A stretch of 5,952 nt of DNA from JANWXR01 sp033577755 (GTDB lineage: Bacteria; Chloroflexota; Anaerolineae; Anaerolineales; UBA6663), in assembly GCA_033577755.1 (NCBI GenBank), contig JAVQXV010000189.1:1-5952 (forward strand), in the 5' to 3' direction. A program made the position numbers and the translations under genes. Below the pieces are notes generated by a model. That model was not told the DNA's origin. It saw nothing but the letters and a program-made list of their open reading frames with translations, and did not search any database. Shown in pieces: positions 1-5,370 of this stretch; within the stretch, counting starts at the first letter, position 1; each line of letters starts with the position of its first letter.

Positions 1-247
1 TCATTGTAAACTTCATAAGCATAAGCAGGCCATCTTGCAGCACCGACTACACAGTGCGCGGAAAGAACACGAAACTGTGGCTGCACCGAAACAAGCCGAC
101 GGAACCGCCGAAACGCTAAGAACGCGAAGGAAAACAAAGGCAAGCCCATTGCGTTTTGCAGTGAGACCGGCCGTGTAGCACCATGTTTTTCCACGTCCGC
201 AAACTTCAGCAGGCGAGCAAGCTAACGCCAAGCCAGGGCCGAGACAA
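1..247. other. Left intergenic region, no convincing gene
   Basis: I see no supported gene here. A plus-strand frame is open from the left edge to a TAG near 179 and a minus-strand frame spans much of the same stretch. Neither product resembles a known family, and the plus frame runs through repeat-like DNA, so I do not call either. The segment contains an imperfect 9-nt repeat (113-129). No clear -35/-10 pair is visible ahead of the GH31 gene. The only start-site help is a weak GAGA at 241-244, three bases before the ATG at 248. Confidence 0.5.
113..129 (+). repeat. Imperfect 9-nt phrase repeat
   Basis: ACGCTAAG (113-120) is followed at a 9-nt step by ACGCGAAG (122-129), a one-mismatch duplicate. 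It is short, but its style (AACGC-AAG words in a gap) matches the other phrase-like repeats of this window. Two copies could be chance; the context raises the confidence slightly. Confidence 0.35.
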
Positions 248-2614
248 ATGACCGATCAAGCGTTCACGGTGGGCGCGCGAACCATCCGTGCTCGCTTTCT
301 GCTGCCCAATGCCGTGCGCGTCACCCATGCGCCGCCCGGTCAGCCCCTGCCACCGGATCGCCCCTGGCTCAGCCACGTGCTCCTGCCCACGCCGGAGGTG
401 AAAGCCGAAGACCGATTGCTCAGGGTAGATGTTGACGCCCTCAATGTTCGCATTAGCTCTCCAGACTCGCGCTTTACTCTGGAGGAAGCTCAACCGCCGC
501 GCTTTGGCAGGGAGGCCCGCCAGTTGCCACGGGGCGTGGCCGCCGATATCCCCGCCTTCCAGATACGCCTAGAGAACGACCGCTCGCCCGAGGCGGTGAG
601 CCTGACGTGGCGCATCATGCCCGGCGAGGGCTTCTACGGCTGGGGCGAGTGGTTCAACGCCTTCCGCCGTGAGCGCGGCCAGATCAAGCTCAAAATCCGC
701 GATGCCATCGCATTGCTGCAGCACCGCGAGACCTACTCGGCCATCCCCGTCTTCTACAGCTCGCGCGGCTACGGCATTTTTCTGCTCAACAGCCACCCCA
801 GCCGCTGGACGATTGACCCGGCGCGCAGGACGTTGAGCGTGGACGCGGCCGGCCCCAACGCCGACTACATCGTGATGTACGGCCCCTCGCTGCGCGAACT
901 GGTGCAGACCTACACCCAACTGACGGGCCGCCCGCCGCTCCCGCCCCGCTGGGCCTTCGGGCTGATGGTGACCGGCTACCCGCAGGAAGCGCAGGACAAG
1001 GTGCTGGCCTTCGCCCGCGAGCATCGCCGCCGCAACCTGCCGCTCGACGCCCTCATCCTCGACTATCACTGGGAAGAACGATTCCACAACTTCCGGTGGC
1101 GGCGCTCCCTCTTCCCCGATCCCCAATCCCTAATCTCCGACCTCCGGTCATTAGGCATCCGCCTCGGCCTCATCCTCACACCGTTCCAGAACAGCCGCCG
1201 CCGACCCGCGCAGAAGTTCGTCCTCAACCGGCTGGCGAACAACGTCAGCCCGGGGACGTACTCCGATGACGAACGTGCAACGGCGGAGTATGAAGAGGGC
1301 AAGGCCAAAGGCTACTTCGCGCACGACGACGCGCTCTGGTGGTTCGGGGCGGGCGGCATGGTGGACTTCACCAATCCTGCTGCCGCTCGCTGGTTCAACG
1401 ACCTGATGCGCCCGCGCTACGAGGAGGGCGTGGCGTTCTTCAAGAACGACGACGGCGAGTATCTGCCGACGAACGCGCGCAGCCACCTCGGGCTGAGCGG
1501 GCGCGAGTATCACAATCTATACGGCTTTTTCTATAGCCGCGCGCTGTTCGAGGGGATGGCGGAGCTGGATGACCGTCGCCCGTTCGTGTATGCGCGCTCG
1601 GCCTGGGCCGGCTCGCAGCGCTTCCCCGCCCTCTTCCTCGGCGACCAGCATCCGACGTTTGAGCATATTCATCGGACGATGCGTGCCGGCCTCAACCTGA
1701 GCCTGCTCGGCTTCGCCCACTGGACGGCGGACGTGTTCGGGCTGGACGGCAAGACGACGCCGGAGACGCACGCCCGTTACGCGCAATGGGCGCTGCTCAA
1801 TCCCATCGCCCGCTATTTCATCCGCCCGCCACAGTTCGACAATACGCGCTTCCCCTGGTCACACGGCCCGCAAATCGAGGCCAACTTCCGCGCCTACACC
1901 GAGCTACGTTACCGCCTGCTGCCGTACTACTACGCGCTGGCATGGGAGGCACACCGCACCGGCCTGCCTCTCATGCGCCCGATGCGGCTCGAGTTCGAAG
2001 AAGCGCGCTTCGACGTCACGGACGATCAGGTGATGCTCGGCCCGGCGCTGCTCCTCGCGCCGGTCCTCGTTGCCGGCGCGACCGGGCGCACGATTCAACT
2101 TCCCAACGGCCTCTGGCACGACTTCTGGACGACGCAGAGCTACGCGGGCGGCGGCGCGGTGGACTATCCCGCTCCGCTGGAGCGGCTGCCGCTGCTGGTG
2201 CGCGGCGGGAGCATCCTGCCGCTCGGCCCGGCGATGCAGTTCATCCCCGACGATCACCGCTTCGACGAACTCGAACTGCATTGCTACCCGCCCTACCCCG
2301 CCGCGTTCACGCTGTACGACGACGATGGTCGCACGCGTGCCTACCAACGCGGCGAGTTCTGGACGACGGCGTTCAAGGCAACGGGGGACGAAAAGCAAGT
2401 GAGGGTGACGATTGAGCGAACGGAGGGACGCTTCCCGGCGAGCGCTGCGCCGAGGCGCGTGACCGTGGTGCTGCACCGGGCCGGAGCACCACGCGACGTG
2501 CGCGTCAACGGCGAAGCGTGGCCGCAGTGGGAACACGACGCCGGGGCGCAGGCCGTGCGCGTGCGAGTCGAATGCCCGCTAACAGAAGCGACGACGATTG
2601 AAGTGAACTGGTGA
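248..2614 (+). CDS. GH31 family glycoside hydrolase (alpha-glucosidase/alpha-xylosidase type)
   Basis: This is a retaining exo-acting alpha-glycosidase of family GH31; substrate and subfamily cannot be fixed from sequence alone. The protein has 788 residues, a usual family length, and no signal peptide, so it should act in the cytoplasm on imported oligosaccharides. An N-terminal beta-sandwich carries YGWGEWF at 130-136 and the SSRGYGIFLLNS strand. The (beta/alpha)8 barrel runs from LPPRWAFG (about 231) to about 565. C-terminal beta domains follow, with GLPLMRPM (572-579), LLVRGGSILPLGP and the distal LYDDDGRTRAY motif. In KNDDGE (399-404), D401 is the expected nucleophile. R450 in RSAWAGSQRFP and D466 in LGDQ match the transition-state Arg and the acid/base; the 65-residue spacing between the two Asp fits the family. 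Two other pocket positions are odd: the W-x-H-DIGG motif reads WTADVFG (492-498), and the later family His is F524. The ATG start has only a weak GAGA upstream. No partner transporter or regulator lies in the window. Confidence 0.93.
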   Translation: MTDQAFTVGARTIRARFLLPNAVRVTHAPPGQPLPPDRPWLSHVLLPTPEVKAEDRLLRVDVDALNVRISSPDSRFTLEEAQPPRFGREARQLPRGVAADIPAFQIRLENDRSPEAVSLTWRIMPGEGFYGWGEWFNAFRRERGQIKLKIRDAIALLQHRETYSAIPVFYSSRGYGIFLLNSHPSRWTIDPARRTLSVDAAGPNADYIVMYGPSLRELVQTYTQLTGRPPLPPRWAFGLMVTGYPQEAQDKVLAFAREHRRRNLPLDALILDYHWEERFHNFRWRRSLFPDPQSLISDLRSLGIRLGLILTPFQNSRRRPAQKFVLNRLANNVSPGTYSDDERATAEYEEGKAKGYFAHDDALWWFGAGGMVDFTNPAAARWFNDLMRPRYEEGVAFFKNDDGEYLPTNARSHLGLSGREYHNLYGFFYSRALFEGMAELDDRRPFVYARSAWAGSQRFPALFLGDQHPTFEHIHRTMRAGLNLSLLGFAHWTADVFGLDGKTTPETHARYAQWALLNPIARYFIRPPQFDNTRFPWSHGPQIEANFRAYTELRYRLLPYYYALAWEAHRTGLPLMRPMRLEFEEARFDVTDDQVMLGPALLLAPVLVAGATGRTIQLPNGLWHDFWTTQSYAGGGAVDYPAPLERLPLLVRGGSILPLGPAMQFIPDDHRFDELELHCYPPYPAAFTLYDDDGRTRAYQRGEFWTTAFKATGDEKQVRVTIERTEGRFPASAAPRRVTVVLHRAGAPRDVRVNGEAWPQWEHDAGAQAVRVRVECPLTEATTIEVNW
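1119..1139 (+). repeat. 7-nt periodic phrase inside the GH31 coding sequence
   Basis: ATCCCCA (1119-1125), ATCCCTA (1126-1132) and ATCTCCG (1133-1139) form three imperfect 7-nt units in exact phase. They encode part of the barrel segment FPDPQSLISDL. The period is not a multiple of three, so the repetition is in the DNA and not in the protein. Codons here (CTA, then TTA shortly after) look less GC-biased than in the rest of the gene. Reading frame and helix length look normal, so the gene is not broken by it. Confidence 0.5.
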
Positions 2615-2794
2615 TTGCTCTGGAGATGACCGCCGGCAGACCTGAGAGTCCCCAGATTTCACAGAGTGCCAGAGACTTTTATCTGCAAAAATCTGCGTAA
2701 TCTGCGGACAAACACAGACAGTGACGCAGCGAGGCGCGGTGAACGTGCAGCAGGCCTTGTGAGACCCGTTCAGCCCGGCGATAATTGAAGCGCT
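2615..2794. other. Intergenic gap between GH31 and MaoC genes
   Basis: This 180-base gap has no gene I can support. Its notable content is the phrase repeat at 2657-2708. I found no hairpin followed by a T-run after the GH31 stop, and no convincing sigma-70-type promoter or strong Shine-Dalgarno site before the ATG at 2795; the nearest purine-rich run is GAAG at 2787-2790. Confidence 0.5.
2657..2708 (+). repeat. Dispersed intergenic phrase: TTTCACAGAG plus ATCTGCG triple
   Basis: TTTCACAGAG (2657-2666) is followed by three ATCTGC words at 2681, 2691 and 2700, steps of 10 and 9 nt. The last 15 bases, TGCGTAATCTGCGGA (2694-2708), recur exactly as the reverse complement at 5311-5325. The 28-base triple also aligns with 5343-5370 at 21 of 28 positions with the same 10/9 spacing. 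The TTTCACAGAG word recurs exactly at 5330-5339. This is a dispersed noncoding repeat family with copies in both orientations; its function is unknown. Confidence 0.75.
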
Positions 2795-3247
2795 ATGCCC
2801 GGCAAATACTACGAAGACCTAAACGTCGGCGATAAGTTTCGGCACGCCACAGGGCGCACGCTGACCGAGATGGACAACGTGCTCTTCAGCGCGCTGACGC
2901 TCAACACACAGCCGCTGCACATCAACGAAGATTTCGCCGCCAAGACCGAGTTTGGCCGGCGCATCGTGCACGGTCTGTTTACCGCGGCGCTGGTGGTGGG
3001 GATCAGCGTCGGCGAACTGACCGAGGGCACCATCATCGCCAACCTCGGCTACGACAACATTCGACACCCCAACCCGGCCTTCCACGGTGACACGATCTAC
3101 GCCGAGACGGAGGTGCTGGAGAAGCGCGAGTCGAAGTCGCGCCCGGAGGCCGGCCTGGTGCGGCTGAAGCACATCGGCCGCAAGCCGGACGGCACGGTGG
3201 TGGTGGAACTGGAGCGGACGGTGATGTTCTTGAAGCGGAGAACTTGA
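2795..3247 (+). CDS. MaoC-like (R)-specific enoyl-CoA hydratase
   Basis: This is a single-hotdog MaoC-family protein of 150 residues that should hydrate a 2-enoyl-CoA to a 3-hydroxyacyl-CoA in the cytoplasm. The N-terminal YYEDLNVGDKF opening (5-15) is typical. The hydratase motif lies at 31-60: NTQPLHINEDF (37-47) and FGRRIVHG (53-60). H42 and the VHG loop match the hydratase 2 catalytic signature. The residue five before the His, Asp in PhaJ-type enzymes, is N37; this NTxP-H form resembles the mesaconyl/itaconyl-CoA hydratase branch as I remember it. A CitE-type lyase downstream supports a substrate such as itaconyl-CoA or mesaconyl-CoA, as in the mycobacterial Rv2499c-Rv2498c pair. That substrate is inference. 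A general (R)-enoyl-CoA hydratase remains possible. No strong ribosome binding site precedes the ATG. Confidence 0.88.
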   Translation: MPGKYYEDLNVGDKFRHATGRTLTEMDNVLFSALTLNTQPLHINEDFAAKTEFGRRIVHGLFTAALVVGISVGELTEGTIIANLGYDNIRHPNPAFHGDTIYAETEVLEKRESKSRPEAGLVRLKHIGRKPDGTVVVELERTVMFLKRRT

Positions 3248-3267
3248 GTGAAGGAACAGAAGCAGAC

Positions 3268-3495
3268 ATGACGCAGTGCTGGGTAACGACCGAAGCCGAG
3301 TTGGTGGCCGACATTGAGCACGCCTGGGATGCGGTCAAAGACGCCGATTTGCACAAGCCTTGCCGCCATTACCTGCCGGACGAACCCGGCGCCGGCGATC
3401 GGCCGGCCATCAACGTCGTCTATGGCAACACCGCTCACCACTTCGCCCAAAATCTTGGCTGGATTCAAGCTCTGGTAGCCGCACCTCCGGGTTGA
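3268..3495 (+). CDS. Small hypothetical protein, 75 residues
   Basis: I do not recognise this product. The preferred start is the ATG at 3268, 20 bases after the MaoC stop, with AAGGAA at 3251-3256 as a distant purine-rich site. A TTG at 3244 overlapping the MaoC stop would give 83 residues. The protein is soluble-looking, with an acidic first half (TEAELVADIEHAWDAVKDAD), a central Pro/Gly-rich turn (LPDEPGAGDRP) and a His-containing segment, GNTAHHFAQNLGWIQAL, likely helical. There are no membrane segments and no Cys pairs. It follows MaoC closely on the same strand and could be co-transcribed. It may also be the remnant of a longer gene, since the region after it turns to promoter-like DNA. 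Confidence 0.45.
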   Translation: MTQCWVTTEAELVADIEHAWDAVKDADLHKPCRHYLPDEPGAGDRPAINVVYGNTAHHFAQNLGWIQALVAAPPG

Positions 3496-3502
3496 GCGCC
3501 AT

Positions 3503-3510
3503 GCTATACT
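3503..3510 (+). promoter_or_regulatory. Extended -10 promoter-like site before the toxin-antitoxin unit
   Basis: TGCTATACT (3502-3510) has the TGn extension and a TATACT hexamer, one base off TATAAT. No good -35 hexamer lies 17 bases upstream (CACCTC at 3482-3487), as is tolerated for extended -10 promoters. It falls right after the stop of the small ORF and would start a transcript near 3517, leaving a leader of about 140 bases before the antitoxin. This fits separate transcription of the module but is a pattern call only. Confidence 0.4.
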
Positions 3511-3579
3511 GCCTCTTGGTCAAGACGGTTTTGTAATTACCGCCTTTTTCACAGACCGCATTGACCGAAAGAAAGCCCT

Positions 3580-3651
3580 ATGGAAAAAGTAAGCAGCGCT
3601 GCTGTAACCCGGTCTCCGGCGCAGGCCAGCCCGGACAGCGACAAGGAGTAG
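3580..3651 (+). CDS. Possible 23-codon leader ORF before the antitoxin
   Basis: An ATG at 3580 opens a 23-residue frame, MEKVSSAAVTRSPAQASPDS plus DKE, ending with TAG at 3649-3651, four bases before the antitoxin ATG. A purine run (GAAAGAAAG, 3567-3575) lies before it. Its last codons overlap the antitoxin's Shine-Dalgarno site, so its translation could affect antitoxin initiation. The peptide has no recognisable family. It may be chance, or the scar of a truncated gene. Confidence 0.2.
   Translation: MEKVSSAAVTRSPAQASPDSDKE
3601..3639 (+). promoter_or_regulatory. Imperfect inverted repeat upstream of the antitoxin (candidate operator or RNA hairpin)
   Basis: GCTGT (3601-3605) and CCGG (3609-3612) are mirrored by CCGGACAGC (3631-3639), giving nine complementary pairs with a three-base bulge (AAC) on the left arm. 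Within it, CCGG-TCT-CCGG (3609-3619) is a smaller palindrome. The element ends three bases before the AAGGAG site. Toxin-antitoxin complexes usually repress their own promoter through palindromes, so an operator is plausible; an RNA hairpin near the ribosome site is equally possible. Confidence 0.3.
3643..3648 (+). promoter_or_regulatory. Strong Shine-Dalgarno site of the antitoxin
   Basis: AAGGAG ends seven bases before the ATG at 3656, near-ideal spacing and the best ribosome binding site in the window. It fixes the antitoxin start. The toxin has no comparable site and seems to depend on coupling through the ATGA overlap, which fits higher antitoxin than toxin synthesis. Confidence 0.8.
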
Positions 3652-3655
3652 TCTA

Positions 3656-3904
3656 ATGTCTGATCAACTCCTGGAAGCCCTAACCCAACAGACTGAAGCG
3701 CTGACAATAGACGAGCAATTGGCGCTCGCTGCCCGCTTAATCGAGCGGGCGCGGCAAACGGCGCTTTCGTCCGGGCGCAAATGGCGTGAGATACGTGGCC
3801 TGCTGGCGTATCCGGCGGTTGGTGAAGATGCCCAGAAGTGGGTTTCGCGCACGCGCCGTGAGGACGACGACCACCGTGAACAAGCGCTCCGGCGCGCCGC
3901 ATGA
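3656..3904 (+). CDS. Antitoxin of a PIN-toxin pair (VapB-like role)
   Basis: This 82-residue protein is called an antitoxin by position and architecture: it is small and charged, and it overlaps the PIN-domain toxin by four bases (ATGA, 3901-3904). Residues 1-36 look mostly helical (TIDEQLALAARLIERARQ at 17-34). Next comes a linker with KWREIRGLLAYP (42-53), then GEDAQKWVSRTRRED (56-70) and a charged helical tail rich in Asp, Arg and His. The W43 and W62 pattern with the charged tail resembles antitoxins I recall beside PIN toxins in cyanobacteria and Chloroflexota, where the tail wraps into the PIN active site. I see no obvious AbrB, ribbon-helix-helix or Phd signature, so how, or whether, it binds DNA is open. 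Confidence 0.75.
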   Translation: MSDQLLEALTQQTEALTIDEQLALAARLIERARQTALSSGRKWREIRGLLAYPAVGEDAQKWVSRTRREDDDHREQALRRAA

Positions 3905-4350
3905 AGCTTAGCCAGCGACTTAAATCGGTGCGCCGGGTCTTTGTTGACACGGCTCCGATTATTTATTTCGTGGAGTCAAATCCTCGCTACCGGGCGCAGG
4001 TTGATGTTTTTTTCGACCAACTCGACCGGGCCGTATTTCGCGGCGTGGTTTCACCGATTATGCTAGCCGAATGTCTTGTTGTCCCACATCGGAGCGGCGC
4101 AACTCAATTGTTTCAGGCTTTCCGCGAACTGTTGCTCAGCGGCGACACGATCCAGTTTCAACCCACAGACAGCCAGATCGCTGAAAAGGCGGCAGAACTG
4201 CGCAGTCGAAGCAATCTCACATTGACTGACGCCATTCAAATCGCAACGGCAATCCTGACAGGCTGTGATGCCATCTTCACCAATGATATCCACTTCAAAA
4301 GAGTCAGCGAGGTGGAGGCATTGGTGCTGGATGAATTCGAACCCGAATAG
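3901..4350 (+). CDS. PIN-domain ribonuclease toxin (VapC-like)
   Basis: This is a 149-residue single PIN domain, expected to cleave RNA with Mg2+ or Mn2+ and be inhibited by the upstream antitoxin. All acidic positions of the family are visible: D16 in VFVDTAPIIYFVE (13-25), E57 in SPIMLAECLV (51-60), D110 in LTLTDAIQIATA (106-117) and D129 in IFTNDIHF (125-132). The order and spacing are those of an intact enzyme. The ATG overlaps the antitoxin stop, which implies translational coupling. To the eye the gene is less GC-rich than the hydrolase and lyase genes around it, compatible with acquisition as a mobile module. The stop is 19 bases before the CitE start, so readthrough could express the lyase. 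The exact RNA target cannot be told from sequence. Confidence 0.9.
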   Translation: MKLSQRLKSVRRVFVDTAPIIYFVESNPRYRAQVDVFFDQLDRAVFRGVVSPIMLAECLVVPHRSGATQLFQAFRELLLSGDTIQFQPTDSQIAEKAAELRSRSNLTLTDAIQIATAILTGCDAIFTNDIHFKRVSEVEALVLDEFEPE

Positions 4351-4369
4351 TCTCACTCCCGGCCACACT

Positions 4370-5242
4370 ATGCACATCCGCCGCTCCCTGCTCTTCGTCC
4401 CCGGCGACAGCCGGCGCAAAATCGAGAAGGCCGCCACGCTCGGCGCGGATGTGGTCTGCCTGGACATGGAAGACGGCGTGGCGCTCAGCCAAAAGCCGGC
4501 CGCGCGCGAGTCCATCCGCCAGGCGTTGCAGAGCATCAACTTCGGGCGCAGCGAGCGGATGATTCGGATTAATCCCTACGGCTCAGGATTGGAGACCGAA
4601 GACTTAAGACTGACGATAACGGGCCGGCCCGACAGCGTCCTCCTCCCCAAGGTCGAAAGCGCGGAGGCCCTGCACTGGCTGGACGCTCAGCTTGCGGCGG
4701 CGGAGCAGGCCAACGGCTGGCCGGCGGGCGGCATCGAGATGCTAGCACTGGTGGAGACCGCGCGCGGCATCGTCAATTTGAAAGAGATTGCCTCGGCCAC
4801 GCCGCGCCTGACGGCGCTGATCTTCGGCGCGGAGGACCTGGCCGGCGACATCGGCGCAGTGCGCACGCCCGAAGCGTGGGAGGTCTTCTACGCGCGCTCC
4901 GCCGTGGTGACGTACGCCGCCGCCTTCGGCCTGCAGGCCATTGACATGGTCTTTGTGGACTTCAACGACACAGAGGGCCTGCTGCGCGAATGCCGCCAGG
5001 GCGCGCAGCTGGGCTACAGCGGCAAGCAGCTCATCCACCCCAACCAGATTGCGCCGGCCAACGAGGCCTTCACGCCCGATGACGCTGCCATCGCGCGGGC
5101 ACGCCGCATCGTCGAGGCGTTCGAACGACATCAGGCCACGGGGGTGGGCGCGTTTGCCCTCGACGGCAAGATGGTGGATATGCCGGTGGTGAAAGCAGCG
5201 CAGCAGGTGCTGGCGAAGGCGCGAGCGGCGGGCCGGCTTTGA
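4370..5242 (+). CDS. CitE-like CoA-ester lyase (citramalyl/malyl-CoA lyase family, HpcH/HpaI fold)
   Basis: This 290-residue enzyme should split a beta-hydroxyacyl-CoA into acetyl-CoA or another acyl-CoA plus an oxoacid, with Mg2+, in the cytoplasm. I start it at the ATG at 4370 because RRSLLFVPGDS (4-14) is the normal N-terminus; a longer frame from 4265 would overlap the toxin. Family motifs are complete: DMEDGV (32-37), RIN with R66 and N68, LLPKVES (91-97), ALVET with metal ligand E129, GAEDLAGDIG (153-162) with D156 and D160, and GYSGKQLIHPNQ (215-226). The tail DGKMVDMPVVKAA carries D270, matching the Asp given by the neighbouring subunit in human CLYBL (D320, by remembered alignment); each has a 20-residue tail after it. 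With the MaoC hydratase, a citramalyl-CoA or 3-hydroxy-3-methylglutaryl-CoA-like substrate is plausible. Beta-methylmalyl-CoA is an alternative. It lacks a clear ribosome binding site and may be translated by coupling to the toxin. Confidence 0.9.
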   Translation: MHIRRSLLFVPGDSRRKIEKAATLGADVVCLDMEDGVALSQKPAARESIRQALQSINFGRSERMIRINPYGSGLETEDLRLTITGRPDSVLLPKVESAEALHWLDAQLAAAEQANGWPAGGIEMLALVETARGIVNLKEIASATPRLTALIFGAEDLAGDIGAVRTPEAWEVFYARSAVVTYAAAFGLQAIDMVFVDFNDTEGLLRECRQGAQLGYSGKQLIHPNQIAPANEAFTPDDAAIARARRIVEAFERHQATGVGAFALDGKMVDMPVVKAAQQVLAKARAAGRL

Positions 5243-5246
5243 GTCC

Positions 5247-5282
5247 ACGAATGCACACGAATACACACGAATACGTACGAAT
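5247..5282 (+). repeat. 10-bp tandem repeat with ACGAAT core
   Basis: ACGAAT occurs at 5247, 5257, 5267 and 5277, four copies at an exact 10-nt period, with variable bases between (GC/AC, AC/AC, AC/GT). It begins four bases after the CitE stop. The related CGAATGCACATGA at 5411-5423 matches CGAATGCACACGA at 5248-5260 in 12 of 13 positions. The helical-turn period could place protein contacts on one DNA face, or simply reflect slippage. Confidence 0.75.
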
Positions 5283-5310
5283 ACAGTAACTACTCAGCCG
5301 TCCCGATCTA

Positions 5311-5370
5311 TCCGCAGATTACGCAACTTTTTCACAGAGGCAATCTGTGACCATCTGCGACATCTGTGGA
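5311..5370. repeat. ATCTGCG-family phrases in both orientations
   Basis: TCCGCAGATTACGCA (5311-5325) is the exact reverse complement of 2694-2708. Then TTTTTCACAGA (5328-5338) matches 3545-3555 for 11 bases. Three ATCTG words at 5343, 5353 and 5362 repeat the 10/9-nt spacing seen at 2681-2708. An inverted and a direct copy therefore lie next to each other between the convergent CitE and transporter genes. Confidence 0.7.
5332..5350. other. Perfect 7-bp hairpin between convergent genes
   Basis: TCACAGA (5332-5338) and TCTGTGA (5344-5350) are perfect complements around a GGCAA loop. A T-run lies before the stem on the plus strand and so becomes an A-run after it on the minus strand. Neither strand has the U-tract of an intrinsic terminator, so this is more likely a symmetric piece of the phrase repeat. 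The AGAGG inside it could also serve as a Shine-Dalgarno site for a GTG at 5347. Confidence 0.4.

Noticed and set aside
2..178. Plus-strand frame open from the left edge
   Set aside because: Unrecognisable basic product that runs through repeat-like DNA; not enough to call a truncated gene.
569..1126. Long minus-strand open frame within the GH31 gene
   Set aside because: Its product has no family resemblance and the plus-strand GH31 protein fully explains the sequence; long antisense frames are expected in GC-rich genes.
1786..2415. Second plus-strand frame of about 209 residues overlapping GH31
   Set aside because: Arg/Ala/Pro-rich out-of-frame shadow, no start context and no recognisable domain.
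1904..2536. Minus-strand open frame of about 210 residues opposite the GH31 C-terminus
   Set aside because: Arg/Ala/Val-rich antisense shadow with no motif; the conserved GH31 C-terminal domains lie on the other strand.
3244..3267. TTG start for the small ORF after MaoC
   Set aside because: TTG overlaps the MaoC stop and has no ribosome site; ATG 3268 with AAGGAA upstream is preferred, though the TTG cannot be excluded.
3601..3651. Cobalamin-type riboswitch in the antitoxin leader
   Set aside because: I looked for the conserved core and box wording of that riboswitch and did not find it; downstream genes also do not fit.
4265..4369. Upstream extension of the CitE-like gene
   Set aside because: The extra residues overlap the PIN toxin and precede the conserved RRSLLFVPGDS N-terminus, so ATG 4370 is the better start.
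5247..5282. CRISPR array
   Set aside because: Units are 10 bp with no spacers of 30 or more bases and no cas genes nearby; this is a simple tandem repeat.
5332..5350. Intrinsic terminator between convergent genes
   Set aside because: The stem is perfect but short, and the T-run is on the wrong side for either strand.
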